DNA of 39,450 nucleotides from JAJTFA01 sp044351265 (GTDB lineage Bacteria; Bacteroidota; Bacteroidia; UKL13-3). Shown here one piece after another: positions 9,113 through 17,440 of the stretch. How positions within the stretch are numbered: position 1 is the first letter of the stretch; each line of letters starts with the position of its first letter. A model generated the notes under the pieces. It was given only the letters and a program-made list of their open reading frames with translations, ran no database searches and had not been told where the DNA came from. Location of the stretch: NCBI GenBank assembly GCA_044351265.1, contig JBILGC010000016.1, positions 1 to 39,450 of the forward strand, written 5' to 3'. The position numbers and the translations under genes were made by a program.

Positions 9113-10048
9113 ATGCGAAAACTGTTCATCATTCTAATCATCTTTTTGTACCAAGAAATTGTAACAGCCAAATCAAATGCCGATACCAGCATTCTGATAC
9201 AAGCAAACTGGCAAATTGGAGATTTACACCATTATCGCTTAACACTTAATAGAGAGAGATGCGAAGATGGAAAAACAAGCAAATACACATCTTATTACGA
9301 TATCGTTTTAAAGGTAGCAGCCATTGAAGACAGCAATTATGTAATAGAGTGGAAATATCGCATTATCAGACCGCAAGAGTCTGGTAAAAATCCACTTGCA
9401 GATAAATTAGCCAAGATTACCGAAGATGTTCCCATCAGATATACCATAGATAGTAAAGGTCGATTTCTGCAGTTAAATAACTGGATGGAAATTCGTGATC
9501 AGATTTTTAAAGCAGCCGATAAGATTACGAATGAAAGGCCGGACAAAGAAACAGAGAAAGCCATGACTTATTTGAAAGGAATTTACCGTTCACAAAAAAA
9601 TATTGAAACACTTGCCCTTGCAGATATTCGAATTTTTCATGCAATGTATGGGTATACTTTTAGCGCAGACAGAAAGGACATATTCTCATCGCAATTGCCA
9701 AATATGTATGGAGGCACTCCTTTCTTTGCGCAAACCATGCAAACTTTGGTTGCCATTAATCCTGCGTTGCAAACTGTCGAAGTAAAATCTCAAACTAAAA
9801 TTGACCGAAAAAAATCATTAAACATCATTACTGAGCTTACCGACCAACTTCAGAAACAACAAAAAGGTTCAGTACCACAAGACATCAAGATTAATATTGA
9901 AGATGAAGCCAATTATACCTTCCATCAGGAAACAGGCTGGATCAAAGAAGCTCAATTTAAAAGAGTAATAGACACAAATCAAATGCAAAATAAGGATACC
10001 TATTTACTTAAAGAAATGAATAGCCCTGCACATTTGAAAAAGCAGTAA
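9113..10048 (+). CDS. Uncharacterised exported protein
   Basis: 311 residues, family not recognised. The N-terminus MRKLFIILIIFLYQEIVTAK looks like a signal peptide, so a periplasmic or surface location is likely. The remainder is mixed alpha/beta and hydrophilic. An early segment (WQIGDLHHYRLTLNRERCED) and later DSKGRFLQLNNWMEI followed by EDEANYTFHQETGWIKEAQF suggest a beta-rich fold of the kind common among Bacteroidota secreted hypothetical proteins. No catalytic motif is visible. It starts 73 bases after the PorE-like gene, and the kdsD start is 19 bases past its stop. The -33 box of the putative kdsD promoter lies inside its last codons. Real-gene status is supported by length, codon usage like its neighbours, and tight spacing. 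Confidence 0.75.
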   Translation: MRKLFIILIIFLYQEIVTAKSNADTSILIQANWQIGDLHHYRLTLNRERCEDGKTSKYTSYYDIVLKVAAIEDSNYVIEWKYRIIRPQESGKNPLADKLAKITEDVPIRYTIDSKGRFLQLNNWMEIRDQIFKAADKITNERPDKETEKAMTYLKGIYRSQKNIETLALADIRIFHAMYGYTFSADRKDIFSSQLPNMYGGTPFFAQTMQTLVAINPALQTVEVKSQTKIDRKKSLNIITELTDQLQKQQKGSVPQDIKINIEDEANYTFHQETGWIKEAQFKRVIDTNQMQNKDTYLLKEMNSPAHLKKQ

Positions 10049-10061
10049 AAGTTTATCTTTG
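10033..10061 (+). promoter_or_regulatory. Putative Bacteroidota promoter of kdsD
   Basis: TTTG at 10033-10036 and TATCTTTG at 10054-10061, separated by 17 bases, match the Bacteroidota housekeeping consensus TTTG-N(17-23)-TAnnTTTG. Transcription would begin at or a base or two before the kdsD ATG at 10068, implying a leaderless or near-leaderless transcript. The -33 box lies inside the 3' end of the preceding gene. Confidence 0.55.
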
Positions 10062-10067
10062 TTTCCT

Positions 10068-11024
10068 ATGAGCAAAACCGGCAAATACATTACATACGCA
10101 AAGGAGGTCTTTCAAATTGAGGCAAAATCAATCAGTAATCTTTCAAAACTATTGGATGAGCAATTTGAGCAATGTGTGGAGACTATACTTAAAAGCAAAG
10201 GCCGTTTGGTGATAACCGGTGTTGGCAAATCCGGGTTAATCGGACGAAAAATATCAGCTACCCTAGCAAGCACTGGTACTCCCAGTATGTTTCTGCATCC
10301 TGTAGAAGCCTTCCATGGCGATTTGGGTATGCTAAAAAAAGAAGACGTGGTTCTTGCAATATCCTATTCCGGTGAAACAGAGGAACTGCTTAAGATTGTA
10401 CCTTTCATCAAAGCAAATGGATTAAAATTAATTGGTATGAGTGGCAAACCAAAGTCAACCCTTGCCAAAAACAGCGATTACCACCTTAATGTATTTGTGC
10501 AAAAAGAAGCATGCCCGCTTGAGTTGGCACCAACATCAAGCACTACTGCAACCCTTGCAATGGGCGATGCCCTGGCCGTTGCGTTAATGAAAGGCAGAAA
10601 TTTTAAATCTGAGGATTTTGCCCGTTTTCATCCGGGTGGCAGTTTGGGACGCAGACTGCTTACAACCGTTGAAGATTGCATGTTTAAAGATAAACTGCCT
10701 GTAGTTGAACCTGACGACAGCATTAAAACAGTAATCAATACAATGAGCACCGGCCGCTTGGGCATTGCAGTAGTAGTTAGTAAGGGATTGATCAAAGGGC
10801 TCATCACAGATGGTGACTTAAGAAGGGCAATGGATAAACATGCCGAAAAACTATTTACACTCAAGGCTCAAAATATCATGACACCAAAGCCAAAAACAAT
10901 TGATAAAACAATGAAAATGGCTGAAGCAGAATCTTTGATGACACAATTTAAAATCACCTCATTACTGGTAGCTGAAAAGGGTAAACTCGTTGGTGTAGCT
11001 CAAATTTACAGTGTATCACTGTAA
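10068..11024 (+). CDS. kdsD: D-arabinose 5-phosphate isomerase (KdsD/KpsF)
   Basis: 318 residues from ATG 10068. An upstream TTG at 10059 in frame is less likely because it overlaps the -7 box. The SIS domain (about 40-175) has GVGKSGLIGRKISATLASTG, HPVEAFHGDLGM and SYSGETEE. The bridging HPGGSLGRR is followed by two CBS domains (about 205-318; TDGDLRRAM in the first). This is the standard layout of the enzyme converting ribulose 5-phosphate to arabinose 5-phosphate, the first step towards Kdo for LPS inner core. Cytoplasmic. It follows the uncharacterised exported gene closely but has a good promoter of its own. KdsD versus GutQ/KpsF paralogues cannot be told apart by sequence alone. Confidence 0.93.
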   Translation: MSKTGKYITYAKEVFQIEAKSISNLSKLLDEQFEQCVETILKSKGRLVITGVGKSGLIGRKISATLASTGTPSMFLHPVEAFHGDLGMLKKEDVVLAISYSGETEELLKIVPFIKANGLKLIGMSGKPKSTLAKNSDYHLNVFVQKEACPLELAPTSSTTATLAMGDALAVALMKGRNFKSEDFARFHPGGSLGRRLLTTVEDCMFKDKLPVVEPDDSIKTVINTMSTGRLGIAVVVSKGLIKGLITDGDLRRAMDKHAEKLFTLKAQNIMTPKPKTIDKTMKMAEAESLMTQFKITSLLVAEKGKLVGVAQIYSVSL

Positions 11025-11145
11025 TATCGTTCGCTTAAATTTCACGTTTTACATTCCATAAATCAAAGTGCGTTGTTTTCATTTTTCATGCATTTGATGA
11101 AAATACTATCTTGCATCCCTCATTACAAAATTGCTTTATCATTCA

Positions 11146-12378
11146 ATGGATATAAATAACAATGTATATACAGTAGGTGGTGTTTCACTGCTGAGCATTG
11201 CCGAAACTTACGGCACGCCCGTTTATGTGTATGACGGAGAAAAAATTGTTTCTCAATACACCCGATTAAAGAATGCATTCAAACCGCTCAACGTAAAAAT
11301 AAAATATGCATGTAAAGCATTAAACAATTCAGCAATACTTAAACTACTTAGGTCGCATGGAGCTGGCTTAGATACAGTATCCATCAATGAGTTAAAGCTA
11401 GGCTTGCGCGCAGGTTTTGCTCCGGATGAAATCATCTTTACGCCCAACTGTGTTAGCTTTGCCGAAATAAAAGAAGCTCTAGAATATAAGGTTCATATAA
11501 ATATTGATAATATTAGCATACTTGAACAGTTTGGAGCCGAATACGGAAATACTATACCTTGCTGTATTCGTTTAAATCCGCACATTCTTGCTGGTGGCAA
11601 TACCAAAATTTCTACAGGACATATTGACTCTAAATTTGGTATCAGCATTTATCAGTTGAGGCATGTTTTGCGTGTAATCAAAACCTATAATATAAAAGTA
11701 AATGGCCTGCACATGCACACCGGCAGTGATATACTGGATGCAGGCGTATTCCTTCAAGGAGCAGAAATACTATTTGAGGCAGCCAAAGACTTCCCTGATC
11801 TTGAATTTATAGACTTTGGAAGCGGATTTAAAGTAGCCTATAAAGAAGGCGATGTAACCACTGATATTGAAGATCTTGCCGCAGCCATTAGCCAGCGCTT
11901 TCAGGAATTCTGCAAAGACTATAGTCGCGAGTTGGAATTATGGTTTGAACCAGGAAAATTTATTGTGAGCGAATCCGGATATTTTTTAACCAAATGTAAC
12001 GTAATTAAGCAAACTACAGCAACTGTATTTGTGGGGATAAACTCAGGTCTTAACCACTTAATCAGGCCCATGTTATATGATGCTTACCATGAGATAGTGA
12101 ATATTTCTAATCCAACTGGCAAGCCAAGAATTTATACGGTTGTAGGATATATATGTGAAACCGACACCTTTGGCTGGGACAGAAAGTTAAATGAAGTGCA
12201 CGAAGGAGATATTATTTGTTTTAAAAATGCAGGAGCATATGGATTCACTATGAGCTCTAACTATAATGCCCGCTTCAGACCTGCGGAAGTATTATTATAT
12301 AAAGGCGAAGCACACCTTATCAGAAAAGCAGAGAGTTTTGAGGACCTAACAAGAAATGAGGTCGAAGTAAATTTCTAA
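11146..12378 (+). CDS. lysA: Diaminopimelate decarboxylase
   Basis: 410 residues from ATG 11146 (MDINNNVYTV). A TTG 15 bases upstream is also in frame but is not preferred. It is a fold-type III PLP decarboxylase: the Schiff-base Lys is in IKYACKALNN, followed by GLHMHTGSDI, FIDFGSGFKV (phosphate-binding Gly-rich loop), FEPGKFIV, and CETDTFGWDR, which corresponds to the CESGD substrate-binding segment of the family. NAGAYGFTMSSNYN is the typical C-terminal motif. It converts meso-diaminopimelate to lysine; dapD of the same pathway is at 23050-23862. It ends four bases before the convergent M23 gene, with no terminator hairpin between them. A TATCTTGC box at 11107-11114 is a weak -7 candidate. 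Confidence 0.95.
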   Translation: MDINNNVYTVGGVSLLSIAETYGTPVYVYDGEKIVSQYTRLKNAFKPLNVKIKYACKALNNSAILKLLRSHGAGLDTVSINELKLGLRAGFAPDEIIFTPNCVSFAEIKEALEYKVHINIDNISILEQFGAEYGNTIPCCIRLNPHILAGGNTKISTGHIDSKFGISIYQLRHVLRVIKTYNIKVNGLHMHTGSDILDAGVFLQGAEILFEAAKDFPDLEFIDFGSGFKVAYKEGDVTTDIEDLAAAISQRFQEFCKDYSRELELWFEPGKFIVSESGYFLTKCNVIKQTTATVFVGINSGLNHLIRPMLYDAYHEIVNISNPTGKPRIYTVVGYICETDTFGWDRKLNEVHEGDIICFKNAGAYGFTMSSNYNARFRPAEVLLYKGEAHLIRKAESFEDLTRNEVEVNF

Positions 12379-12382
12379 GAAA

Positions 12383-13360
12383 TTATCTGATTTTAATTCT
12401 GCGCCCCGGACGCAATTTTGTTTTGGTGGATATGCGATTAAGACGTGCAAGTGTTTTTACACTGATACCATACTTGTAAGCAATTTTAGATAAGGTCTCC
12501 CCTTTTTTAACGAGATGATAGCGCGTGCGCAGTTTGCTTGCCTGTACTTTATATAAGTGGCTGAAACAACTTTTATCAATCATCAATGAATCGCTGAGTA
12601 AGGAGCCTGTAGGGAAATACACAATCTTGTTTGGGTCAATTTTTTCACCCTTATACCTTACTTCAAAATGCAAATGAGGTCCCGTTGATTTTCCTGTGCT
12701 GCCGGCAAGCCCAATTATATCACCTGAACGCACCGGAGCTCCGGGCCAGGTAAGCAATTGATTAAAATGGGCATACAAAGTTTCCAAACCGTTATAATGC
12801 CTGATAAGCACCACATAACCGTAATCAGCGCTTCGCTTAGCCACCCGCACTACACCATCAAACATGGCATAAACAGGGTCGCCAACCTCCATTCGCACAT
12901 CAACACCAAAATGAAATTTTGCCCTCCTGCCCCATCGCCTAAAGCCAAAAGTTGAGGTGATATCACCCAATGCGGGCGGATGAAAAAAACAGTCCATACT
13001 GTCGCGCAAGGCTATCAGAACCGTATCATTCATATTGCGCAAATCCACTTTATATGGATTGATGGTAAGTGTATCCCATCCTGCCGGATAATGATCATTG
13101 GCAGGAATCATTGCTGAATCAAATGTAAAGTTGGGTATTCTAATAAAATCCCAGTAGGTTAAATCTGTATAGCCCGTAAAGTTATCAAAGTCTTCGCCTT
13201 CATCATCCAGAGCTTCTCCTGCTTCTTCTTCAGTAATGACGGAATCTTCCGGCTCAGTTACTTGTGCATTCACGCTTGTGTTGAAACAACCCAGAAGCAT
13301 AAAAAGAAATAAAAAATATGGCGATAAGGATCTATTGAAAAAGGAGATTTTTAATTTCAT
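12383..13360 (-). CDS. M23 peptidoglycan endopeptidase with C-terminal LysM
   Basis: 325 residues. The N-terminal hydrophobic segment (PYFLFLFMLLGCFNTSVNAQ) is a signal peptide. There is then an acidic stretch rich in Glu/Asp (about 35-60), a linker, and an M23 lysostaphin-type domain: ITSTFGFRRWGRRAKFHFGVD carries the His/Asp pair, then YAHF, GSTGKSTGPHLHFEV with the HxH metal/catalytic pair. The last 45 residues are one LysM repeat (YHLVKKGETLSKIAYKYGIS). It is predicted to cleave cross-linked stem peptides, anchored on glycan by LysM. All metal residues are present, unlike the degenerate EnvC/NlpD activators, so it is probably an active enzyme. It follows ribF with a one-base TAATG overlap, suggesting translational coupling. 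Confidence 0.93.
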   Translation of the reverse strand: MKLKISFFNRSLSPYFLFLFMLLGCFNTSVNAQVTEPEDSVITEEEAGEALDDEGEDFDNFTGYTDLTYWDFIRIPNFTFDSAMIPANDHYPAGWDTLTINPYKVDLRNMNDTVLIALRDSMDCFFHPPALGDITSTFGFRRWGRRAKFHFGVDVRMEVGDPVYAMFDGVVRVAKRSADYGYVVLIRHYNGLETLYAHFNQLLTWPGAPVRSGDIIGLAGSTGKSTGPHLHFEVRYKGEKIDPNKIVYFPTGSLLSDSLMIDKSCFSHLYKVQASKLRTRYHLVKKGETLSKIAYKYGISVKTLARLNRISTKTKLRPGRRIKIR

Positions 13361-14298
13361 TAATAAATTGCATTAGCCAGTAAGTGCATGGCCTGCAATT
13401 TATCTTTTTCTAATTGGTTTTTAAGTTCATCATGGCCCGAAAAACGCTTTTCCTCCCTTATTTTATCAACATACATAATGGTGATATTTTTTTCATAGAT
13501 GCTTTGAGAGAAATCAAATATGTGAACCTCTACGGAGTGTTTAGTTCCGTCAACCGTGGGCCTGAAACCGGCATTGAGCATGCCTCCGTATAGTCTATCA
13601 TCAATCACTACTTTTACGGCATAAACACCATCTGCAGGTACTAATTTAAAAGGATGCGATACGGCAATATTTGCCGTAGGAAACCCTATTGTTCTACCAA
13701 ACTTTTTTCCCTCTATTACAATGCCTGAAAGAGTATAAAAACGTCCCAAATATTTTGCAGCAGTATGCACCTCACCTAACTCTAGCGCTTTGCGTATGCG
13801 GGTAGAACTTACCGACTCTGCCTCCACATCTTGCCGGGGTATTTCTTCTATTTCAAATCCATAAAGTGATGAATATTCTTTTAAATGCTCAAACGTGCCC
13901 TCTCTGTTTTTTCCAAAACGATGATTATAGCCTATCACTAGCACTTTTGTTTTAATTGTATTAACAATGACATCCCTGATAAACTGCAAAGAGGTGAGCC
14001 TAGAGAACTCCTTGGTAAAAGGCAGCACAAGCAAATGATCAACTCCTGCTTGCTCCAATGAGGCTATTTTCTCATCTAGTGTTTGCAATAAATGTAACCC
14101 ATGATCTTCCGGAAATAATACCATCCTTGGGTGCGGCTCAAATGTCATTACCACCGTTTCGCCTTGATGAATTTTTGCCAGCTCCTTCAGTCGGTTTAAA
14201 ATAGCCTGATGTGCCAGATGCACGCCATCAAATGTGCCCTGGGTAACAATTGCATTTCGTATAGAAGGCAGTTCCTGAAGACTTCGGTAAACTTTCAT
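13360..14298 (-). CDS. ribF: Bifunctional riboflavin kinase / FAD synthetase
   Basis: 312 residues, usual length. The N-terminal nucleotidyltransferase (FMN adenylyltransferase) shows TQGTFDGVHLAHQAIL (GxFDGxHxGH-like) and SSTRIRKALELGEV. The C-terminal riboflavin kinase shows GRTIGFPTANI and GVYAVKV. It makes FMN and FAD from riboflavin in the cytoplasm. It is first in a two-gene unit with the M23 gene, whose ATG overlaps its TAA by one base. A perfect -7 box (TATTTTTG, minus strand 14306-14313) lies seven bases before its ATG. It diverges from lepA. Confidence 0.96.
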   Translation of the reverse strand: MKVYRSLQELPSIRNAIVTQGTFDGVHLAHQAILNRLKELAKIHQGETVVMTFEPHPRMVLFPEDHGLHLLQTLDEKIASLEQAGVDHLLVLPFTKEFSRLTSLQFIRDVIVNTIKTKVLVIGYNHRFGKNREGTFEHLKEYSSLYGFEIEEIPRQDVEAESVSSTRIRKALELGEVHTAAKYLGRFYTLSGIVIEGKKFGRTIGFPTANIAVSHPFKLVPADGVYAVKVVIDDRLYGGMLNAGFRPTVDGTKHSVEVHIFDFSQSIYEKNITIMYVDKIREEKRFSGHDELKNQLEKDKLQAMHLLANAIY

Positions 14299-14305
14299 GA
14301 GTGGG

Positions 14306-14313
14306 CAAAAATA
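14306..14313 (-). promoter_or_regulatory. Putative -7 promoter element of ribF
   Basis: CAAAAATA on the plus strand reads TATTTTTG on the minus strand, matching TAnnTTTG, seven bases upstream of the ribF start codon. I found no convincing TTTG -33 partner. Confidence 0.4.
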
Positions 14314-14432
14314 CCGATTTCACCATATTTCCGCTTATTGCTGAATCGGCTTAAGCTAAACTCTTGATTTTCGCGGCAGTTCGTTCTGTAAGTCTAAATA
14401 TTTGTTATGGTGATAAATACCCTCTAAAAACC

Positions 14433-14440
14433 TATTTTCG
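14433..14440 (+). promoter_or_regulatory. Putative -7-like element of lepA
   Basis: TATTTTCG differs from TAnnTTTG by one base and ends seven bases before the lepA ATG at 14448, a spacing also seen at kdsD and ribF. The ten bases TTTTCGCGGC at 14435-14444 recur at 14368-14377, which may mark a second upstream start site. Confidence 0.3.
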
Positions 14441-14447
14441 CGGCCGA

Positions 14448-16235
14448 ATGAAGCACATCAGGAATTTTTGCATAATTGCACATATTGACCACGGAAAGAG
14501 CACCCTTGCCGATCGTTTACTGGAATATACCAAAACCGTTAGCGCACGCGAATTACAGGCGCAGGTGCTTGATGATATGGATTTAGAAAGGGAAAGAGGG
14601 ATTACCATTAAAAGCCACGCCATACAGATGGATTATGAGCTAAACGGTCAGAAATATGTATTAAACCTGATTGATACCCCCGGACATGTTGACTTTAGTT
14701 ATGAGGTTTCACGCTCTATTGCAGCTTGCGATGGTGCCCTGTTAATTGTGGATTCTTCTCAGGGTATTCAGGCTCAAACCATTTCAAACCTTTATTTGGC
14801 AATTGAACAAGGACTTGAAATCATTCCTGTATTAAATAAAATAGACTTACCTCACTCCATGCCGGAAGAAGTAAGCGACCAGATTATTGATTTGATTGGA
14901 TGCAAACCTGAAGAAATTATACGTGCCAGTGGTAAAACCGGTCAGGGTGTGCACGATATTCTGCATGCAATTGTGGATCGCATACCGGCTCCCAAAGGCG
15001 ATGAAAAAGCCCCATTAAAGGCACTCATCTTCGATTCTGTTTTCAATTCGTTCCGAGGCATTATCGCATATTTCAGGGTTTATGATGGCATCATACGCAA
15101 AGGTGATAAAGTTAAATTTTTAGCTACCGGTAAAGAATATCTGGCTGATGAAGTGGGTGTGCTACGCCTGGATATGGAGCCACGAACCGAAATTAAAGCC
15201 GGTGATGTGGGATACATAATTTCCGGAATTAAAGAAGCACGTGAGGTAAAGGTGGGCGATACGCTTACCCATATTGACAGACCTTGTGCCGAAGGCGTTA
15301 AAGGTTTTGAAGATGTTAAGCCAATGGTATTTGCAGGTATTTACCCGGTTGATACGGAAGATTTTGAAGAATTGCGTGAAAGCATGTACAAGCTGCAGCT
15401 TAATGACGCTTCATTAACTTTTGAGCCTGAAAGTTCCGCTGCCTTAGGTTTTGGTTTCCGCTGCGGTTTTTTGGGTATGCTTCATATGGAAATTATTCAG
15501 GAGCGCTTGGAGCGTGAGTTTAACATGACAGTAATTACAACTGTGCCTAACGTAAGTTATCATTGCTATACCAACAAAGGAGATATGGTGGTTGTAAATA
15601 ACCCGAGTGATTTACCTGAACAAAATTATATCGACCACGTAGAAGAGCCTTTTATTGCCGCAACTATTATAACCCGCTCAGAGTTCGTTGGCGCCATTAT
15701 GACTTTATGTTTAGGCAAACGAGGCATACTTAAAAATCAAGTTTACCTAACAGCCGACCGTGTAGAAATGAAATTTGATATGCCACTTGCAGAAGTGGTA
15801 TTCGATTTCTTTGATAAACTGAAAACGATATCGAAAGGCTATGCTTCGTTCGACTATCATCCGATTGGTTATGTACAAAGTGATCTGGTTAAATTGGATA
15901 TTTTGCTTAATAAAGATACGGTTGACGCACTTTCAGCTATCATTCACCGCGAACGTGCCTATGACTGGGGAAAGAAAATATGCGAAAAATTAAAGGAACT
16001 CATACCACGTCATCAATTTGAGATACCCGTGCAGGCCAGTATCGGTGCCAAGGTTATTGCCCGTGAAACCATTAAGGCCCTTAGGAAAGATGTTACAGCA
16101 AAATGTTACGGAGGTGATATTTCTCGTAAACGTAAATTACTGGAGCGCCAAAAGGAAGGTAAGAAAAGAATGAGACAAGTTGGTAGCGTAGAAATACCGC
16201 AAAGTGCATTTATGGCGGTATTGAAATTAGACTAA
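14448..16235 (+). CDS. lepA: Elongation factor 4 (back-translocating GTPase)
   Basis: 595 residues from ATG 14448 (MKHIRNFCIIAHIDHGKSTL), the canonical LepA start. The frame stays open upstream to 14364 but those codons overlap the promoter region. GTPase motifs: AHIDHGKST (P-loop), ERGITIKSH, DTPGHVDFSYE, and NKIDLP. Family-specific C-terminal segments include GFRCGFLGMLHMEI and the LepA C-terminal domain ending KKRMRQVGSVEIPQSAFMAVL. It acts on the ribosome, rescuing or remodelling stalled elongation and assisting initiation. Monocistronic with a clear terminator at 16241-16273. Confidence 0.97.
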   Translation: MKHIRNFCIIAHIDHGKSTLADRLLEYTKTVSARELQAQVLDDMDLERERGITIKSHAIQMDYELNGQKYVLNLIDTPGHVDFSYEVSRSIAACDGALLIVDSSQGIQAQTISNLYLAIEQGLEIIPVLNKIDLPHSMPEEVSDQIIDLIGCKPEEIIRASGKTGQGVHDILHAIVDRIPAPKGDEKAPLKALIFDSVFNSFRGIIAYFRVYDGIIRKGDKVKFLATGKEYLADEVGVLRLDMEPRTEIKAGDVGYIISGIKEAREVKVGDTLTHIDRPCAEGVKGFEDVKPMVFAGIYPVDTEDFEELRESMYKLQLNDASLTFEPESSAALGFGFRCGFLGMLHMEIIQERLEREFNMTVITTVPNVSYHCYTNKGDMVVVNNPSDLPEQNYIDHVEEPFIAATIITRSEFVGAIMTLCLGKRGILKNQVYLTADRVEMKFDMPLAEVVFDFFDKLKTISKGYASFDYHPIGYVQSDLVKLDILLNKDTVDALSAIIHRERAYDWGKKICEKLKELIPRHQFEIPVQASIGAKVIARETIKALRKDVTAKCYGGDISRKRKLLERQKEGKKRMRQVGSVEIPQSAFMAVLKLD

Positions 16236-16240
16236 AATTA

Positions 16241-16273
16241 AACGGCAGGATTTTTATCTTGCTGTTGTTTTTT
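16241..16273 (+). terminator. Intrinsic terminator of lepA
   Basis: AACGGCAGGAT (16241-16251) pairs with ATCTTGCTGTT (16256-16266) over 11 positions including two G-U pairs, with a TTTT loop. One G and then a six-T run (16268-16273) follow. It begins five bases after the stop codon. Confidence 0.8.
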
Positions 16274-16314
16274 ATAAACGGTTACATTCTATTCAAAATA
16301 TAAACCGCACAACT

Positions 16315-17172
16315 ATGCAAATAATGGATGGGAACATAGTATCGCAATACCTGCGCAAACAAATCCAGGAAGAGGTAGCCCAGCGCAAAGCAGAAGGTAA
16401 AAAGATACCTCATCTGGCAGCTATACTGGTAGGAAACGATGGTGCCAGCATGACTTATGTAGGTGCCAAGGAAAAGGATTGCAATGAGGTTGGGTTTCAC
16501 TCCTCCGTTTTGCGCTTTGATGCATCCATTACCGAAGCAGAGCTGATAGCCGAAGTCGAAAAAATTAATAACAATACAGAAATTGATGGATTAATTGTAC
16601 AGCTGCCTTTACCCAAACACATTAATGAAAAACGCATCACAGAAACCATTTCATGGAAAAAAGATGTAGACGGTTTTCACCCCATGAACGTGGGCTTAAT
16701 GTTTAAAGGCCTGCCCTGCTTTTTACCTGCTACACCCTTTGGCATTATTAAATTGATAGAACATTATCAGATTGAGACCAGCGGCATGCATTGTGTTGTT
16801 ATTGGCCGAAGTGATATTGTAGGGAAGCCCATGAGCGCACTGATGCTGCAGAAGAATTGCACGGTTACCGTTTGCCACAGCAAAACTAAAGATCTTGCTG
16901 CCTTTACCCGCAGCGCTGATATTGTGATTGCTGCATTAGGTATTCCCGGATTTTTAAAAGGCAATATGATTAAAGATGGGGCAATTGTAATAGATGTTGG
17001 CATTACCCGTGTAGCTGATGCAACAAAGAAATCCGGATTTGCTCTTAAAGGTGATGTAGAATTTGAATCATGCGCAACCAAAGCAGCTTGGATTACCCCA
17101 GTACCGGGTGGTGTAGGACCTATGACTAGAATTGCCTTACTTCTCAACACCCTGCGTGCAGTAAAAGCATAG
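16315..17172 (+). CDS. folD: Methylenetetrahydrofolate dehydrogenase / cyclohydrolase
   Basis: 285 residues, family length. The start MQIMDGNIVSQYLRKQI matches the typical FolD N-terminus. Motifs: VGNDGASMTYVGAKEKDCNEVG with the catalytic Lys in the Yxxx(x)K segment, QLPLPKHIN, KDVDGFHPMNVG, the NADP-binding GRSDIVGKPM, and PVPGGVGPMTRIALL. It interconverts 5,10-methylene-, methenyl- and 10-formyl-THF, supplying one-carbon units for purine and formyl-Met synthesis. It lies 79 bases after lepA, beyond the lepA terminator, so it should have its own promoter. I see no strong hairpin after its stop. Confidence 0.97.
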   Translation: MQIMDGNIVSQYLRKQIQEEVAQRKAEGKKIPHLAAILVGNDGASMTYVGAKEKDCNEVGFHSSVLRFDASITEAELIAEVEKINNNTEIDGLIVQLPLPKHINEKRITETISWKKDVDGFHPMNVGLMFKGLPCFLPATPFGIIKLIEHYQIETSGMHCVVIGRSDIVGKPMSALMLQKNCTVTVCHSKTKDLAAFTRSADIVIAALGIPGFLKGNMIKDGAIVIDVGITRVADATKKSGFALKGDVEFESCATKAAWITPVPGGVGPMTRIALLLNTLRAVKA

Positions 17173-17178
17173 GTTAGT

Positions 17179-17328
17179 TTATTTGTTAGCCTTCCAACAT
17201 ACATCGGATGCAATATCCCGTTTAAACGTGCTGATTATTTTTTTCATTTCTTCTACCCTTAAAAAATCCCGACTTTTCATAAAACCGGATGGTGTGCACA
17301 GAAATGCCAGTGCGCTTTGATCATTCAT
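17179..17328 (-). CDS. Possible small protein, 49 residues
   Basis: In the 268-base gap between folD and the dehydrogenase a minus-strand frame starts at ATG 17326-17328 (MNDQSALAFLCTPSG) and ends six bases from the folD stop. A perfect -7 box TATATTTG (minus strand, 17343-17350) lies 14 bases before the ATG, the arrangement seen for other genes here. The product is basic in its second half (MKKIISTFKRDIASDV), has no signal peptide or membrane segment, and is not recognised. The frame is open further upstream to 17550, but that extension runs through the promoter and the start of the dehydrogenase. Real-gene status is uncertain. Confidence 0.3.
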   Translation of the reverse strand: MNDQSALAFLCTPSGFMKSRDFLRVEEMKKIISTFKRDIASDVCWKANK

Positions 17329-17342
17329 TGATGAGTATGTAG

Positions 17343-17350
17343 CAAATATA
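17343..17350 (-). promoter_or_regulatory. Putative -7 element for the 49-residue reading frame
   Basis: CAAATATA on the plus strand reads TATATTTG on the minus strand, an exact TAnnTTTG match, 14 bases before a minus-strand ATG. No clear -33 TTTG was found. Confidence 0.3.
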
Positions 17351-17391
17351 ATGTGTAAATAAATGATAGAAGTATAGACTATACGCTCACG

Positions 17392-17422
17392 TTGCAGGTT
17401 AATTTGTTTCGGCTTAAGTTTG
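17392..17422 (+). promoter_or_regulatory. Putative promoter of the short-chain dehydrogenase gene
   Basis: TTG at 17392-17394 and TAAGTTTG at 17415-17422 are separated by 20 bases, fitting the TTG-N(17-23)-TAnnTTTG pattern. The -7 box ends 18 bases before the ATG at 17441. Confidence 0.45.
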
Positions 17423-17440
17423 TTAAAAACAATTTTAAAA

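Noticed and set aside
16254..16263. TATCTTGC-like box that could serve as a folD promoter.
   Set aside because: It lies inside the stem of the lepA terminator (16241-16273), which explains it better.
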